A stretch of DNA of 39,511 nucleotides from DASXMR01 sp036495525. GTDB lineage: Bacteria > Actinomycetota > Actinomycetes > Streptosporangiales > Streptosporangiaceae. Positions 22,813 through 31,364 of the stretch are shown here, one piece after another. The notes beneath the pieces were generated by a model. It did no database searches. It was given only the letters and a program-made list of their open reading frames with translations, and was not told the origin of the DNA. The stretch spans positions 1-39,511 of the forward strand of contig DASXMR010000018.1 in the NCBI GenBank assembly GCA_036495525.1, read 5' to 3'. The first letter of the stretch is position 1; every line of letters begins with the position of its first letter. The translations under genes and the position numbers were made by a program.

Positions 22813-22860
22813 TCTTCCGCCGCCGCGATCACCGGCGAGCGCAGGCAGCGGCGCGGCCCG

Positions 22861-23028
22861 TCAGCCGCGGGCAGTAGCCCACAGGGCGAGAACGAGGATG
22901 ACGAAGCCGGTGATCACCACCAGGTAGGTGCGGCCGGTGGAGATCAGCCCGAGGCGGCGGCGGGTCCGGACGACGATAAACGCGGCCAGTACGGCGATGA
23001 ATCCCAGCAGGACAATCCCCGTGGCCAC
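22861..23028 (-). CDS. Tiny two-helix membrane protein
   Basis: This is a 55-residue peptide starting with the GTG at 23028, chosen because AGGGAAGG lies 5 nt upstream; a GTG at 23055 would add nine residues. VATGIVLLGFIAVLAAFIVV forms helix 1, a basic loop RTRRRLGLISTGR follows, and TYLVVITGFVILVLALWATA forms helix 2. This is a small actinobacterial membrane protein of unknown function, located between the SpoIIE-type phosphatase and the MerR gene; the two helices and loop charge pattern are its only distinctive features. Confidence 0.6.
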   Translation of the reverse strand: MATGIVLLGFIAVLAAFIVVRTRRRLGLISTGRTYLVVITGFVILVLALWATARG

Positions 23029-23080
23029 GGCGGCCTTCCCTTCTGTGCCGGGCACGGGCCTGGCTGGCCGTGCCGCCGGT

Positions 23081-23100
23081 GGCCGGCGCCAGGGCCGGCC
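23081..23100 (-). terminator. Hairpin after the SpoIIE-type phosphatase gene
   Basis: GGCCGGC (23081-23087) and GCCGGCC (23094-23100) form a 7-bp stem with a 6-nt loop, 9 nt downstream of the stop at 23110. No U-tract. It may end that transcript, though the small membrane gene downstream is close. Confidence 0.4.
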
Positions 23101-23109
23101 TCATGCCAG

Positions 23110-25434
23110 TCAGCCGCCGGGAACGCCGCCCCGGATCGGGATCTCGAACCAGACCGCCTTGCCATCCGTCGTCGGCCGTGAGCCCCACCGGGTGGCCAGC
23201 TGATCCACCAGGTAGAGGCCACGGCCGCCCTCGTCGGTCTCGCCGGCGCTGCGCAGCCGCGGCAGCCGCAGGTCGGCGTCGAACACCTCAACCCAGACCG
23301 CCGCGTTGCCGCGACGCAGCCGCAGGGTGAACTCCTTGCCAGCACGGTCGGGGCCGGACAGGCCGGGCAGCCCGGCCGCCGTGCCGGGGAGCATGCCGCC
23401 GTCAAGGTCAGCCAGGCCTGGCAGCCCGGCGAAGTCCTCCGGGCTCGGCTCGCCCGCCGGGTCGCCGGGGGCCGTCCCGGCCGCGTCGAGGCTGAACTCG
23501 TTCCGGCGGCTGGCTGGCCCGGCCGCGTGCAGCACCACGTTGGTGACCAGCTCGGAGACCAGCAGGCAGGCGAGGCTCGCCTGCTCGCAGTCCATCCCCC
23601 ACTCGGTGAAGGCCTGCTGCGCGGCTCGCCTGGCCTCGGATACCCGGATCGGCTCGGCCGGGAACTGGCCCTCCCAGTAGGCCAGGTCCGCCTCGGCCGT
23701 GCGGACCACGACCACCGCCAAGTCGTCGTCGATCTCGCCGGGCACGGCCCGCTCGACGGCCACGGCCACGTCGCTGACGCTGTCACCTGCTGCCCGCCGC
23801 ACAGCCTGGCGCAGCAGCTGCAGCACCTCGGTATCGGAGTAGTGCCCAGGCCCGTCGGTCCGCTGCCGCCGGTCGGTCAGCCCGTCGGTGTAGAAGACCA
23901 GGGTCGAGCCGGGCAGCAGGTACCTGGTCTCCTCCCGGTAGGTCGGCACGCCAGGCATGCCCTTGCCCCGCACGCCGAGCATCAGGCCGGTGTGCCTGAT
24001 TTCCATCTGCGTGACGTCACGGCCGGCCACCAGCAGCGGCGCGTCATGCCCGGCGTTCGCGAACGACAGCGTGCGGGACCAGGCGTCGTAAACCAGGTAG
24101 GTGCAGCTGACGATCGGCGGGTCAGGCGCGGCCTGGCCATCGTGGTCGGCAGGCGGCGGCCCGAGGGTGCGGCACCAGTCGTCGAGCCGGCGGAGGATCT
24201 CGGCCGGCGGCTTGTCGTCCTGAGCGAAGGCGCGCAGCGCGGCCCGCAGCTGGCCCATGATCGCGGCGGCGCGGGCGCCGCGGCCCTCGACATCACCGAT
24301 CACGATGCCGACCCGGCCGGCTGACAGCGGGATGATGTCGTACCAGTCGCCGCCCACCTGGGTCTGGATGCCCTGCCCGTGCGTCTCAAGCGGCTTGGCA
24401 GGCACGTACTTGTACGCGACCTGCAGCCCGTCGAGCACCGGCGGGTCGTGCGGCAGCAGGCTGGTCTGGAAGGCCAGCGCGGTCCGCCGTTCCTCCTCGA
24501 ACAGCATCGCGTTGTCGATGGCGATGGCCACCCGGCTGGCGATCGCGCTGAGGAAATCACGATCCTCGGGCGCGTACTGCACCTCGGCGCGCTCGGTCAG
24601 CCCGGACAGCGCCAGGCTCATCACGCCGAGCAGCTGGCCGCGCGCGACCAGCGGCGCGGCGATGACCGAGGTGAGCCCGATCTGGCGGCACGGCAGCCAG
24701 CTCTCCGGTCGCGGCGCCGGCACGGTGGCCTCGCCCAGGTCCTCGACCAGGATCGTCTCCCCGGTGGCCATCGCCCGCTCGCAGAAGTGACCGGCCGGGT
24801 AGCTGATCTGCTCGCCGGTCATCGCCCAGGTGCCTTGCTCCGGCGTCCAGCCCCTGGAGTGGGTCATGGACCGGCGCACCAGCTTGTCGCCCTGCACCAG
24901 GTCCACCAGGCAGTGATCGGCGAACTGCGGCACCAGCGTCTCGGCGACCTGGCGCAGCGTGACATCCAGCTCTAGCGAGCCGGACAGCCGCTCGCCGATG
25001 CGCTCGAGCAGAGCGAGCCGGTCGGTGCCGTGCTGGCCGCCGAGCGTCGCCTCGCGCGCCAGCATCACGATGCCGCAGACCTGGCCGGACTCGGCGCGCA
25101 GCGGGACGGCCTGGGCGCGGATGAAGACCCGCGAGTGGTCAAGCCGGGTGCTGGCGAACGTGCCTTCCCAGGTCCGGCCTTCCAGCACCTCGGTGGTCAG
25201 GGCCTGCGCCTTGTGCGCGTCGCCCTCCTCGAACCCCAGCGACAGCAGCGAGCGGCCGACCAGGTGCCGCGCGTCGTCGGGAAAGCCGAACAGGCTCACG
25301 GCGAAGGCGTTGGCGTAGAGCAGGTTGCCGTCCGGGTCTGTCACGACCACGCCGGTGTCGGCCCGGTCGAGCACCTGGGCGGCGGCGAGCATGCGAGGCG
25401 GCCTCGCCTCGGTCAGCTCACCGGGAGAAGTCAT
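23110..25434 (-). CDS. PAS-GAF-SpoIIE phosphatase with HATPase domain
   Basis: This is a 774-residue sensor protein; ATG 25434 has GAGG 6 nt upstream. PAS (about 20-130) includes GVVVTDPDGNLLYANAFAVS. GAF (about 140-315) includes CLVDLVQGDKLVRRS and VIAAPLVARGQLLGVMSLAL. The SpoIIE/PP2C domain (about 355-580) has GGDWYDIIPLSAGRVGIVIG, DVEGRGARAAAIMGQLRAA and LVFYTDGLTDRR, the metal-binding acids of PP2C phosphatases. The C-terminal HATPase-c-like anti-sigma-kinase domain (about 590-765) has LACLLVSELVTNVVLHA (N-box) and DEGGRGLYLVDQLATRWG (G-box), split by a roughly 55-residue Pro/Gly-rich insert. Together these suggest control of anti-sigma-factor antagonists. No partner gene is adjacent except ideR upstream on the same strand. 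Confidence 0.93.
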   Translation of the reverse strand: MTSPGELTEARPPRMLAAAQVLDRADTGVVVTDPDGNLLYANAFAVSLFGFPDDARHLVGRSLLSLGFEEGDAHKAQALTTEVLEGRTWEGTFASTRLDHSRVFIRAQAVPLRAESGQVCGIVMLAREATLGGQHGTDRLALLERIGERLSGSLELDVTLRQVAETLVPQFADHCLVDLVQGDKLVRRSMTHSRGWTPEQGTWAMTGEQISYPAGHFCERAMATGETILVEDLGEATVPAPRPESWLPCRQIGLTSVIAAPLVARGQLLGVMSLALSGLTERAEVQYAPEDRDFLSAIASRVAIAIDNAMLFEEERRTALAFQTSLLPHDPPVLDGLQVAYKYVPAKPLETHGQGIQTQVGGDWYDIIPLSAGRVGIVIGDVEGRGARAAAIMGQLRAALRAFAQDDKPPAEILRRLDDWCRTLGPPPADHDGQAAPDPPIVSCTYLVYDAWSRTLSFANAGHDAPLLVAGRDVTQMEIRHTGLMLGVRGKGMPGVPTYREETRYLLPGSTLVFYTDGLTDRRQRTDGPGHYSDTEVLQLLRQAVRRAAGDSVSDVAVAVERAVPGEIDDDLAVVVVRTAEADLAYWEGQFPAEPIRVSEARRAAQQAFTEWGMDCEQASLACLLVSELVTNVVLHAAGPASRRNEFSLDAAGTAPGDPAGEPSPEDFAGLPGLADLDGGMLPGTAAGLPGLSGPDRAGKEFTLRLRRGNAAVWVEVFDADLRLPRLRSAGETDEGGRGLYLVDQLATRWGSRPTTDGKAVWFEIPIRGGVPGG

Positions 25435-25475
25435 CTGCTGCCTCGCTGCGGCACCAGCCACAAGTTCGAAGGCTA

Positions 25476-26195
25476 CTACTGCCGGGTGACGAACACGTGC
25501 GCGGCAATCTGCCGGGATAGCTCAGCCGCCTGTCCCCCCGCTGCCCGCTCACCTGTCACCCGCACACCGTCGTCACTGACTGCCAGCGTTACTTCGCGAC
25601 CGGGTTGGATCCCGATGTTCTTGAGTTTAAGCATCAAAGCGGCATCACTCTGGACCTGCTCGCTGATTCTGCGCACGACGACCGGCTCACCGCTGCGCAG
25701 CGCGATCTTGGTCATCGCCACCGCGCCCTCGTGCTGCGCCGTGACGGCGCGCTTGCTGGCCTCGGCCGGCACCCCAAGCTCGTCCAGGCCGGGGATGATG
25801 TTGCCGTGCGGGCAGCGGACGGGATAGCCAAGCAGCTCCACCAGCCGGCGTTCCACGCTGTCAGAGATCACGTGCTCCCAGCGGCACGCCTCGATGTGCA
25901 CTTCCTCCCACGGCAGCCCGATGACGTCGACGAGCAGGCACTCGGCGAGCCGGTGCTTGCGCATCACCCTGGTGGCCAGCTCGTGGCCCTCGCCGGTCAG
26001 CGACAGCTGCCGGTCGCCCTCGACTCGCAGCAGGCCGTCACGCTCCATCCGCGCGACCGTCTGGCTGACCGTGGGACCGCTCTGCGACAGCCGCTCTGCG
26101 ATGCGCGCGCGCAGCGGGACGATACCTTCTTCCTCCAGCTCGAACACCGTGCGAAGGTACATCTCGGTGGTATCGATCAGCCCGTGTGCGGTCAA
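25476..26195 (-). CDS. ideR: IdeR/DtxR-family iron-dependent repressor
   Basis: This is a 239-residue protein whose residues align with IdeR after a shift of 2: Met12, His81, Glu85, His100, Cys104, Glu107 and His108, i.e. M10/H79/E83/H98/C102/E105/H106. The motifs are LIDTTEMYLRTVFELEEEG, RKHRLAECLLVDVIGLPWEE and HIEACRWEHVISDSVERRL. The C-terminal segment (LKNIGIQPGREVTLAVSDDG) is the SH3-like FeoA domain. With Fe2+ it represses iron uptake and activates storage genes by binding 19-bp iron boxes; no box was seen in this window. The start is a TTG at 26195 with GGAGGG about 7 nt upstream. The SpoIIE-type gene follows 41 nt downstream. Confidence 0.92.
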   Translation of the reverse strand: MTAHGLIDTTEMYLRTVFELEEEGIVPLRARIAERLSQSGPTVSQTVARMERDGLLRVEGDRQLSLTGEGHELATRVMRKHRLAECLLVDVIGLPWEEVHIEACRWEHVISDSVERRLVELLGYPVRCPHGNIIPGLDELGVPAEASKRAVTAQHEGAVAMTKIALRSGEPVVVRRISEQVQSDAALMLKLKNIGIQPGREVTLAVSDDGVRVTGERAAGGQAAELSRQIAAHVFVTRQ

Positions 26196-26308
26196 GTGCG
26201 CGCCCTCCAGGATCGATGGTATGCTCCCGCGGCCCTGGAGCGAACCCGTGGCAAATAAGACACGGCGAGACAGGGAACTCTCCCCGGCCCCGACTACGAT
26301 GCTGGCGG

Positions 26309-26956
26309 TCAGGGGGCCAGCCGCTCCAGCAGCCAGCCCGCCTCGGTCCTGCGGTACCTGAGCCGGTCGTGCATGCGGCTGGGCCGGCCGCGCCAGAACT
26401 CCACCACGTCAGGCACCACCCGGTAGCCGCCCCAGAAGTCCGGCATCGGCACCTGGGTACCCTCCGGCCACCGTGCGGCGAGCTCAGCGTGCCGGTCGTC
26501 AAGCTCACCGCGGGACGCGATCACCGACGACTGCCTGCTCGCCCACGCCGCGAGCTGCGACCCCCGCGCCCGGGAGTGGAAGTACGGCTCGCTCTGCTCG
26601 GTGGACAGCGGCGTCACGGTTCCCTCGATGATCACCTGCCGCTGCATCGGGTGCCACGGGAAGACCAGGCTGGCGCGGGGCACCTCGGCCAGGTCGGACG
26701 CCTTGCGTGACGTCCGGTTAGTGTAGAAGGTGAAGCCCGCCGCGTCGAAGCCCTTGAGCAGCACCATCCTGGCCCTTGGCCGGCCGCTGGCCGAGACGGT
26801 GGCCAGCGCCATGGCGGTCGGCTCGGGCAGCCCAGCCGCGATGGCATCGGCCATCCACCTGGCGAACTGCTCGACCGGGTCGCTGGCGGCGCTCGCCTCG
26901 TCGAGCCCCCCGTCCGGATCCGGCGCGATCCCGGCGGCTTCCCCCGTGGCGTCCAC
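26309..26956 (-). CDS. pdxH: Pyridoxamine 5'-phosphate oxidase
   Basis: This is a 215-residue enzyme that oxidises PNP/PMP to PLP with FMN and O2. The family motifs are DPVEQFARWMADAIAAGLPE, TAMALATVSASGRPRARMVL, LKGFDAAGFTFYTNRTSRKA (FMN phosphate site) and ARASLVFPWHPMQRQVIIEG-like sequence, with FWGGYRVVPDVVEFWRGRPS and RMHDRLRYRR closing the PLP site. GTG 26956 is preceded by GAGGA about 9 nt upstream. The gene diverges from citrate synthase; this pdxH|citrate synthase-serC neighbourhood links PLP synthesis to a PLP-dependent enzyme. Confidence 0.94.
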   Translation of the reverse strand: MDATGEAAGIAPDPDGGLDEASAASDPVEQFARWMADAIAAGLPEPTAMALATVSASGRPRARMVLLKGFDAAGFTFYTNRTSRKASDLAEVPRASLVFPWHPMQRQVIIEGTVTPLSTEQSEPYFHSRARGSQLAAWASRQSSVIASRGELDDRHAELAARWPEGTQVPMPDFWGGYRVVPDVVEFWRGRPSRMHDRLRYRRTEAGWLLERLAP

Positions 26957-27071
26957 GGGAACAGATCCTCACACACCCTGCCCGCCGCGGCGAGGAAGAC
27001 GCCACCGGCCCCGGCTGCGCCCGCTTGCGGCTTGAGGCCGGCCGGAGTACCGGTTGGTAGCGGCGGCGCGG

Positions 27072-27098
27072 TTGAATGATGGCGGCTCACCCTATAGC
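27072..27098 (+). promoter_or_regulatory. Weak candidate promoter of citrate synthase
   Basis: TTGAAT (27072-27077) and TATAGC (27093-27098) are spaced by 15 nt, a little short for a sigma-70-type promoter. They lie in the divergent pdxH/citA gap, about 78 nt before the citrate synthase ATG. Confidence 0.25.
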
Positions 27099-27175
27099 CC
27101 GCGGGCCGGCGGCGCTGCTGCTGCCGGGCCGCCGTGTCGGCTCCCCGGCCGACAGAGAATACGGAGGAATCGCAG

Positions 27176-28285
27176 ATGTCCGACTTCGTACCCGGCCTTG
27201 AGGGCGTCGTAGCGTTCGAAACCGAGATCGCCGAGCCCGATAAGGAAGGCGGGTCGCTGCGGTACCGGGGCGTGGACATCGAGGAGCTTGTCGGTCACGT
27301 CTCCTACGGGCACGTCTGGGGCCTGCTGGTCGACAACTCCTTCAACCCCGGCCTGCCTCCCGCCGAGCCGTACCCGATCCCGGTGCACTCCGGTGACATC
27401 CGGGTGGACGTGCAGAGCGCGCTGGCCATGCTGGCGCCTGCCTGGGGCATGCGCCAGCTGCTGGACATCAGTGACGATCAGGCGCGCGACGACCTGGCCC
27501 GCGCCTCGGTCATGGCGCTGTCCTTCGTCGCTCAGTCCGCTCGCGGCATCGGCTCGCCGATGGTCCCGCAGCGCCAGGTCGACGCGGCGAAGACCATCAC
27601 CGAGCGGTTCATGATCCGCTGGCGCGGCGAACCCGACCCCCGGCATGTCCGCGCGATCGACGCGTACTGGTCGTCGGCCGCCGAGCACGGCATGAACGCC
27701 TCGACGTTCACCGCCCGGGTAATCGCCTCGACCGGCGCCGACGTCGCCGCCGCACTGTCCGGGGCGGTCGGCGCGATGTCCGGGCCACTGCACGGCGGCG
27801 CGCCAGCCAGAGTGCTGCACATGATCGAGGAAGTCGAGAAGACCGGCGACGCCGAGGCCTACGTCAAGCAGGCCCTGGACAGCGGCGAGCGGCTGATGGG
27901 CTTCGGGCACCGGGTCTACCGGGCCGAGGACCCGCGCGCCCGGGTGCTGCGGCGCACCGCGCGCGAGCTGGGCGCGCCGCGCTACGAGGTCGCCGCGGCG
28001 CTGGAGACCGCGGCGCTGGCCGAGCTGCACGCCCGGCGCCCGGACCGGGTGCTGGCCACCAACGTGGAGTTCTGGGCCGCGATCGTGCTCGACTTCGCCG
28101 AGGTTCCCTCGCACATGTTCACCTCAATGTTCACCTGCGCGCGCACGGCCGGCTGGGCGGCGCACATCCTGGAGCAGAAGCGCACCGGCAGGCTGGTCCG
28201 GCCGAGCGCGCGCTATGTGGGCCCGCCGTCCAGGCCGGTCAGCGACGTGCCTGGCGCCGAGGAGGTTCTTGACCACGATGTCTGA
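27176..28285 (+). CDS. citA: Citrate synthase (type II-like, actinobacterial)
   Basis: This is a 369-residue enzyme; ATG 27176 is preceded by GGAGGAAT with a 5-nt spacer. The catalytic elements are SGPLHGGAPARVLHMIEEVE (His), LMGFGHRVYRAEDPRARVLR (His) and VLDFAEVPSHMFTSMFTCAR (Asp). Early motifs LRYRGVDIEELVGHVSYGHV and VWGLLVDNSFNPGLPPAEP are conserved. It condenses oxaloacetate and acetyl-CoA to citrate. The short form is the actinobacterial citrate synthase 2 type rather than the 430-residue hexameric GltA. It overlaps the next gene, serC, by 8 nt. Confidence 0.93.
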   Translation: MSDFVPGLEGVVAFETEIAEPDKEGGSLRYRGVDIEELVGHVSYGHVWGLLVDNSFNPGLPPAEPYPIPVHSGDIRVDVQSALAMLAPAWGMRQLLDISDDQARDDLARASVMALSFVAQSARGIGSPMVPQRQVDAAKTITERFMIRWRGEPDPRHVRAIDAYWSSAAEHGMNASTFTARVIASTGADVAAALSGAVGAMSGPLHGGAPARVLHMIEEVEKTGDAEAYVKQALDSGERLMGFGHRVYRAEDPRARVLRRTARELGAPRYEVAAALETAALAELHARRPDRVLATNVEFWAAIVLDFAEVPSHMFTSMFTCARTAGWAAHILEQKRTGRLVRPSARYVGPPSRPVSDVPGAEEVLDHDV

Positions 28286-29402
28286 GGCGCAGATCGTCAT
28301 TCCCGATAGCCTGCGGCCGGCCGACGGCCGGTTCGGCTGCGGCCCGTCGAAGGTACGCGCGGAGCAGGTGGCTGCCCTCGCCGGGCCCGGAGCCGCGCTG
28401 CTCGGCACCTCGCACCGGCAGGCGCCGGTCAGGTCGCTGGTGCGGCAGATCCGCGCGGGCATGCAGGACCTGTTCAGCCTGCCGGATGAGTACCTGGTGG
28501 TGCTCGGCAACGGCGGTACCACCGCGTTCTGGGAAGTAGCGGCTTTCGGCCTGGTGGAGCACCGGGCGCAGCACCTCTCGTTCGGCGAGTTCTCCTCGAA
28601 GTTCGCCAAGGTCACCGCAGCGGCTCCGTGGCTGGAGGCGCCGACCGTGATCGAGTCCCCGCCCGGCACGCACCCGCAGCCGCGCCCGGAGCCCGGCGCT
28701 GACACCTACGCGCTGACGCACAACGAGACCTCCACCGGCGTCGCGATGCCCGTGCGGCGGCCGGCCGGGGCCGATGACGGCGCGCTGGTGCTGGTGGATG
28801 CGACCAGCGGGGCCGGCGGCCTGCCGGTGCAGGCAGCCGAGTTCGACGTGTACTACTTCGCTCCGCAGAAGTGCTTCGGTTCCGACGGCGGGCTGTGGAT
28901 CGCGCTGATGTCCCCAGCGGCACTCGACCGGGCCGAGCGGATCGCCGCCAGCGGCCGGTACATACCGGAGTTCCTGTCGCTGCCGGTGGCGATAGCTAAC
29001 GCCAGGCAGCAGCAGACCTACAACACCCCGTCGCTGGCCACGCTGATCCTGCTGGCCGATCAGCTGGACTGGATGCTCGGCCAGGGCGGGCTCGGCTGGA
29101 GCACCGCGCGCACCGCCGAGTCGTCCGGGTACCTGTACGACTGGGCCGCCAAGTCGGCGTACGCCACCCCGTTCGTCGCCGATCCGCAGCAGCGCTCGCA
29201 GGTCGTCGGCACGATCGACTTCGACTCGTCGGTGGACGCGGACGCGCTGGCCGCGACCTTGCGGGTGAACGGGATCGTGGACACCGAGTCCTACCGCAAG
29301 CTTGGCCGCAACCAGCTGCGGATCGGCTTGTTCCCCGCCGTGGACCCGGCGGACGTGCAGGCACTGACCGCCTGCGTCGACTACGTCATCGAGCGGATGT
29401 AG
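28278..29402 (+). CDS. serC: Phosphoserine aminotransferase
   Basis: This is a 374-residue PLP enzyme that makes phosphoserine from 3-phosphohydroxypyruvate in serine synthesis. It opens DSLRPADGRFGCGPSKVRAE, with ALLGTSHRQAPVRSLVRQIR and VVLGNGGTTAFWEVAAFGLV next. DVYYFAPQKCFGSDGGLWIA contains the PLP Lys (about residue 200). LVEHRAQHLSFGEFSSKFAK and YNTPSLATLILLADQL are further actinobacterial SerC motifs. Start ATG 28278 overlaps the citrate synthase TGA (ATGTCTGA, 8 nt), with GGAGG at 28261-28265 upstream; a TTG at 28269 is the alternative. Translational coupling to citrate synthase is likely. Confidence 0.95.
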   Translation: MSEAQIVIPDSLRPADGRFGCGPSKVRAEQVAALAGPGAALLGTSHRQAPVRSLVRQIRAGMQDLFSLPDEYLVVLGNGGTTAFWEVAAFGLVEHRAQHLSFGEFSSKFAKVTAAAPWLEAPTVIESPPGTHPQPRPEPGADTYALTHNETSTGVAMPVRRPAGADDGALVLVDATSGAGGLPVQAAEFDVYYFAPQKCFGSDGGLWIALMSPAALDRAERIAASGRYIPEFLSLPVAIANARQQQTYNTPSLATLILLADQLDWMLGQGGLGWSTARTAESSGYLYDWAAKSAYATPFVADPQQRSQVVGTIDFDSSVDADALAATLRVNGIVDTESYRKLGRNQLRIGLFPAVDPADVQALTACVDYVIERM

Positions 29403-29428
29403 GTCAGCCGGTCCGCGTCCGGTGCCCT

Positions 29429-30013
29429 TCAGCTGTCCTGCCTGCGCTCGGCTGACCGCAGTGGCCAGCTGCCCTGCTCCTGGTACCTGGGCTGGCTGCC
29501 GGGGTTGCTCTGCAGCAGCTGGATGCTGGTGGCGGCCCACGCCGAGCCTGCCAGCCCGGCCAGCGCGGCCACCGGCTCGCGCACGTCGCACGGCACCCGG
29601 CAGCGAGCGAGGGTCAGGTGCGGCCGGTAGGCATGATCCTCGCCGGACGGCGCAGCGCCAGCCCGGCGCGCGCCGGCCGACACCGACTGCGCCAGCCTGC
29701 GCAGGGCCTGCCTGGTGTACTGGTCGGCGTGGATGCCGGCCCACAGGACCCGGGCCCGCCGCGGCGACCCGAACGTCCCGGCCGATCGCACCGACAGCTG
29801 CAGGCACGGATTGCGGTGTGCCGCCCGATCCAGCCGCAGCTGCAGGCCGGGCAGCACGGGCTCGGCCACCTCGCCGAGGAACGCCAGGGTGATGTGCCAG
29901 TCCGCAGGGCTCGTCCAGCGCAGGTCGGGGCGGCCCGGCCGGAGCGGGCCGACGGCCGCCTCGACTTCGTCGAGGACAGCAGCCGGGGGCGTGATGGCGA
30001 CGAATAGCCGCAT
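29429..30013 (-). CDS. thpR: RNA 2',3'-cyclic phosphodiesterase (2H family)
   Basis: From ATG 30013 the 194-residue product starts MRLFVAITPPAAVLDEVEAA. The two His-x-Thr-x motifs of the 2H superfamily are present: WHITLAFLGEVAEPVL near residue 40 and RPHLTLARCRVPCDV near residue 130. The region between (TFGSPRRARVLWAGIHADQY) is the usual ThpR segment. The enzyme hydrolyses 2',3'-cyclic phosphates to 2'-phosphates. It is convergent with serC and follows the MFS gene by 53 nt on its own strand; nothing suggests a specific role beyond RNA end processing. Confidence 0.9.
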   Translation of the reverse strand: MRLFVAITPPAAVLDEVEAAVGPLRPGRPDLRWTSPADWHITLAFLGEVAEPVLPGLQLRLDRAAHRNPCLQLSVRSAGTFGSPRRARVLWAGIHADQYTRQALRRLAQSVSAGARRAGAAPSGEDHAYRPHLTLARCRVPCDVREPVAALAGLAGSAWAATSIQLLQSNPGSQPRYQEQGSWPLRSAERRQDS

Positions 30014-30066
30014 GCGGACATTGCTAGCCGGCCGCGGCGGCCAGTGCAGCACCCGGCCGCGGCGAA

Positions 30067-31308
30067 TCAGACCACCAGCCGGGCCAGCCTCGCCGGGCGC
30101 AGGTACGGGAGCATCCGGGTGCCCTGGATGCGCGCCAGCACGAACGCGGCCACGGCGGTGGCGATCACGGACACCAGCCCGCAGGCGACTATCGTCACCC
30201 GGACGCCGAGCTGCTCGGCCATCCAGCCCGCGAGCGGCGACCCGAGCGGCGCGCCGCCCAGGAACATGAGCATGTAGATGCCCATCACCCGGCCGCGCAT
30301 CTCGGAGCTGACGCTCAGCTGAGTGGTGGAGTTAGCCGAGGTGCTGAACGTGATCACCGCCATGCCGGTGGGCACGAGCAGCAGCAGGAACGCCAGGAAG
30401 CTGGGCATGACGCCGCTGAGCATCTCAAGCAGCCCGAACGCGCAGCCGGTCAGCAGCAGCAGCGGCAGGCCGGGCCTGCTGCGGCGGGCGGCGAGCAGCG
30501 CGCCGCCGAGCGCGCCGACGGCGAACATGGTCGAGGCGAGCCCGAAGGCGCCGGCGCCGGTGTGGAAGACCTGCCGGGACATCAGCGGGTTCGTGACCTG
30601 GAAGTTCATCCCGAACGTCGCGACGAAGAAGACCAGCACCATCGAGACCCACAAGCTCGGCCGCGCGCGGACGTAGCTCAGACCCTCGCGCAGCTGGCCC
30701 TTGGCCCTGGGCACCGGCTGGGCCGGGTGCAGGTCCTCCTCGCGCATCAGTTTCAGGCTGATCAGCACGGCGCCGAACGAGGCGGCGTTCAGCAGGAACG
30801 CGGTGGGCGTGCCGACCACGCTGATCACCAGCCCGGCGACGGCCGGCCCGGCGATCCTGGCCAGGTTGAAGACGGCGCTGTTCAGCGCGATCGCATTCGG
30901 CATCTGATCCCGGCCGACCATCTCCACGGCGAAGGCCTGCCTGGTCGGGTTGTCGACCACGGTTGCCAGGCCGAGGCCGAAGGCCAGCGCGTAGACGTGC
31001 CAGATCTGCACCGCGCCAGTCAGCGCGAGGACGCCGAGGATCAGCGCGAGCCCGCCCATCATGGTCTGCGTGACCATCAGGATGCGCCGCTTGGAGTACC
31101 GGTCGGCGAGCATCCCGCCCCAGAGGCTGAACAGCAGCAGCGGCAGGAACTGCAGGCCGGTGGTGATGCCCAGGGCGGCACCGCTGCCATGGGTCAGCTC
31201 GAGCACGAGCCAGTCCTGCGCCACCCGCTGCATCCAGCTGCCGGTGTTCGAGATGACCTGCCCGGTCGCGAACAGCCGGTAGTTCCTGGTCTGCAGCGAG
31301 CCGAACAT
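30067..31308 (-). CDS. MFS transporter
   Basis: This is a 413-residue permease starting MFGSLQTRNYRLFATGQVIS (ATG 31308). GMLADRYSKRRILMVTQTMM is MFS motif A, and GRVMGIYMLMFLGGAPLGS-like sequence follows in the second half. It has about 12 helices, with SVVGTPTAFLLNAASFGAVL and WVSMVLVFFVATFGMNFQVT. This is the EntS/enterobactin-exporter-like MFS subfamily; a GTG at 31329 is another start. The MarR gene just upstream on the same strand is a likely regulator, as drug-efflux/MarR pairs are common. Substrate unknown. Confidence 0.9.
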   Translation of the reverse strand: MFGSLQTRNYRLFATGQVISNTGSWMQRVAQDWLVLELTHGSGAALGITTGLQFLPLLLFSLWGGMLADRYSKRRILMVTQTMMGGLALILGVLALTGAVQIWHVYALAFGLGLATVVDNPTRQAFAVEMVGRDQMPNAIALNSAVFNLARIAGPAVAGLVISVVGTPTAFLLNAASFGAVLISLKLMREEDLHPAQPVPRAKGQLREGLSYVRARPSLWVSMVLVFFVATFGMNFQVTNPLMSRQVFHTGAGAFGLASTMFAVGALGGALLAARRSRPGLPLLLLTGCAFGLLEMLSGVMPSFLAFLLLLVPTGMAVITFSTSANSTTQLSVSSEMRGRVMGIYMLMFLGGAPLGSPLAGWMAEQLGVRVTIVACGLVSVIATAVAAFVLARIQGTRMLPYLRPARLARLVV

Positions 31309-31364
31309 CCGCTGGCCGCCGGCCAGCACGCGGCTGGTCAGACCCGGAGCCCGGCCGGCCCCGC

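Noticed and set aside
28239..29807. 522-codon minus-strand open frame opposite serC
   Set aside because: Arg/Pro/Gly-rich translation with no family, opposite a complete SerC.
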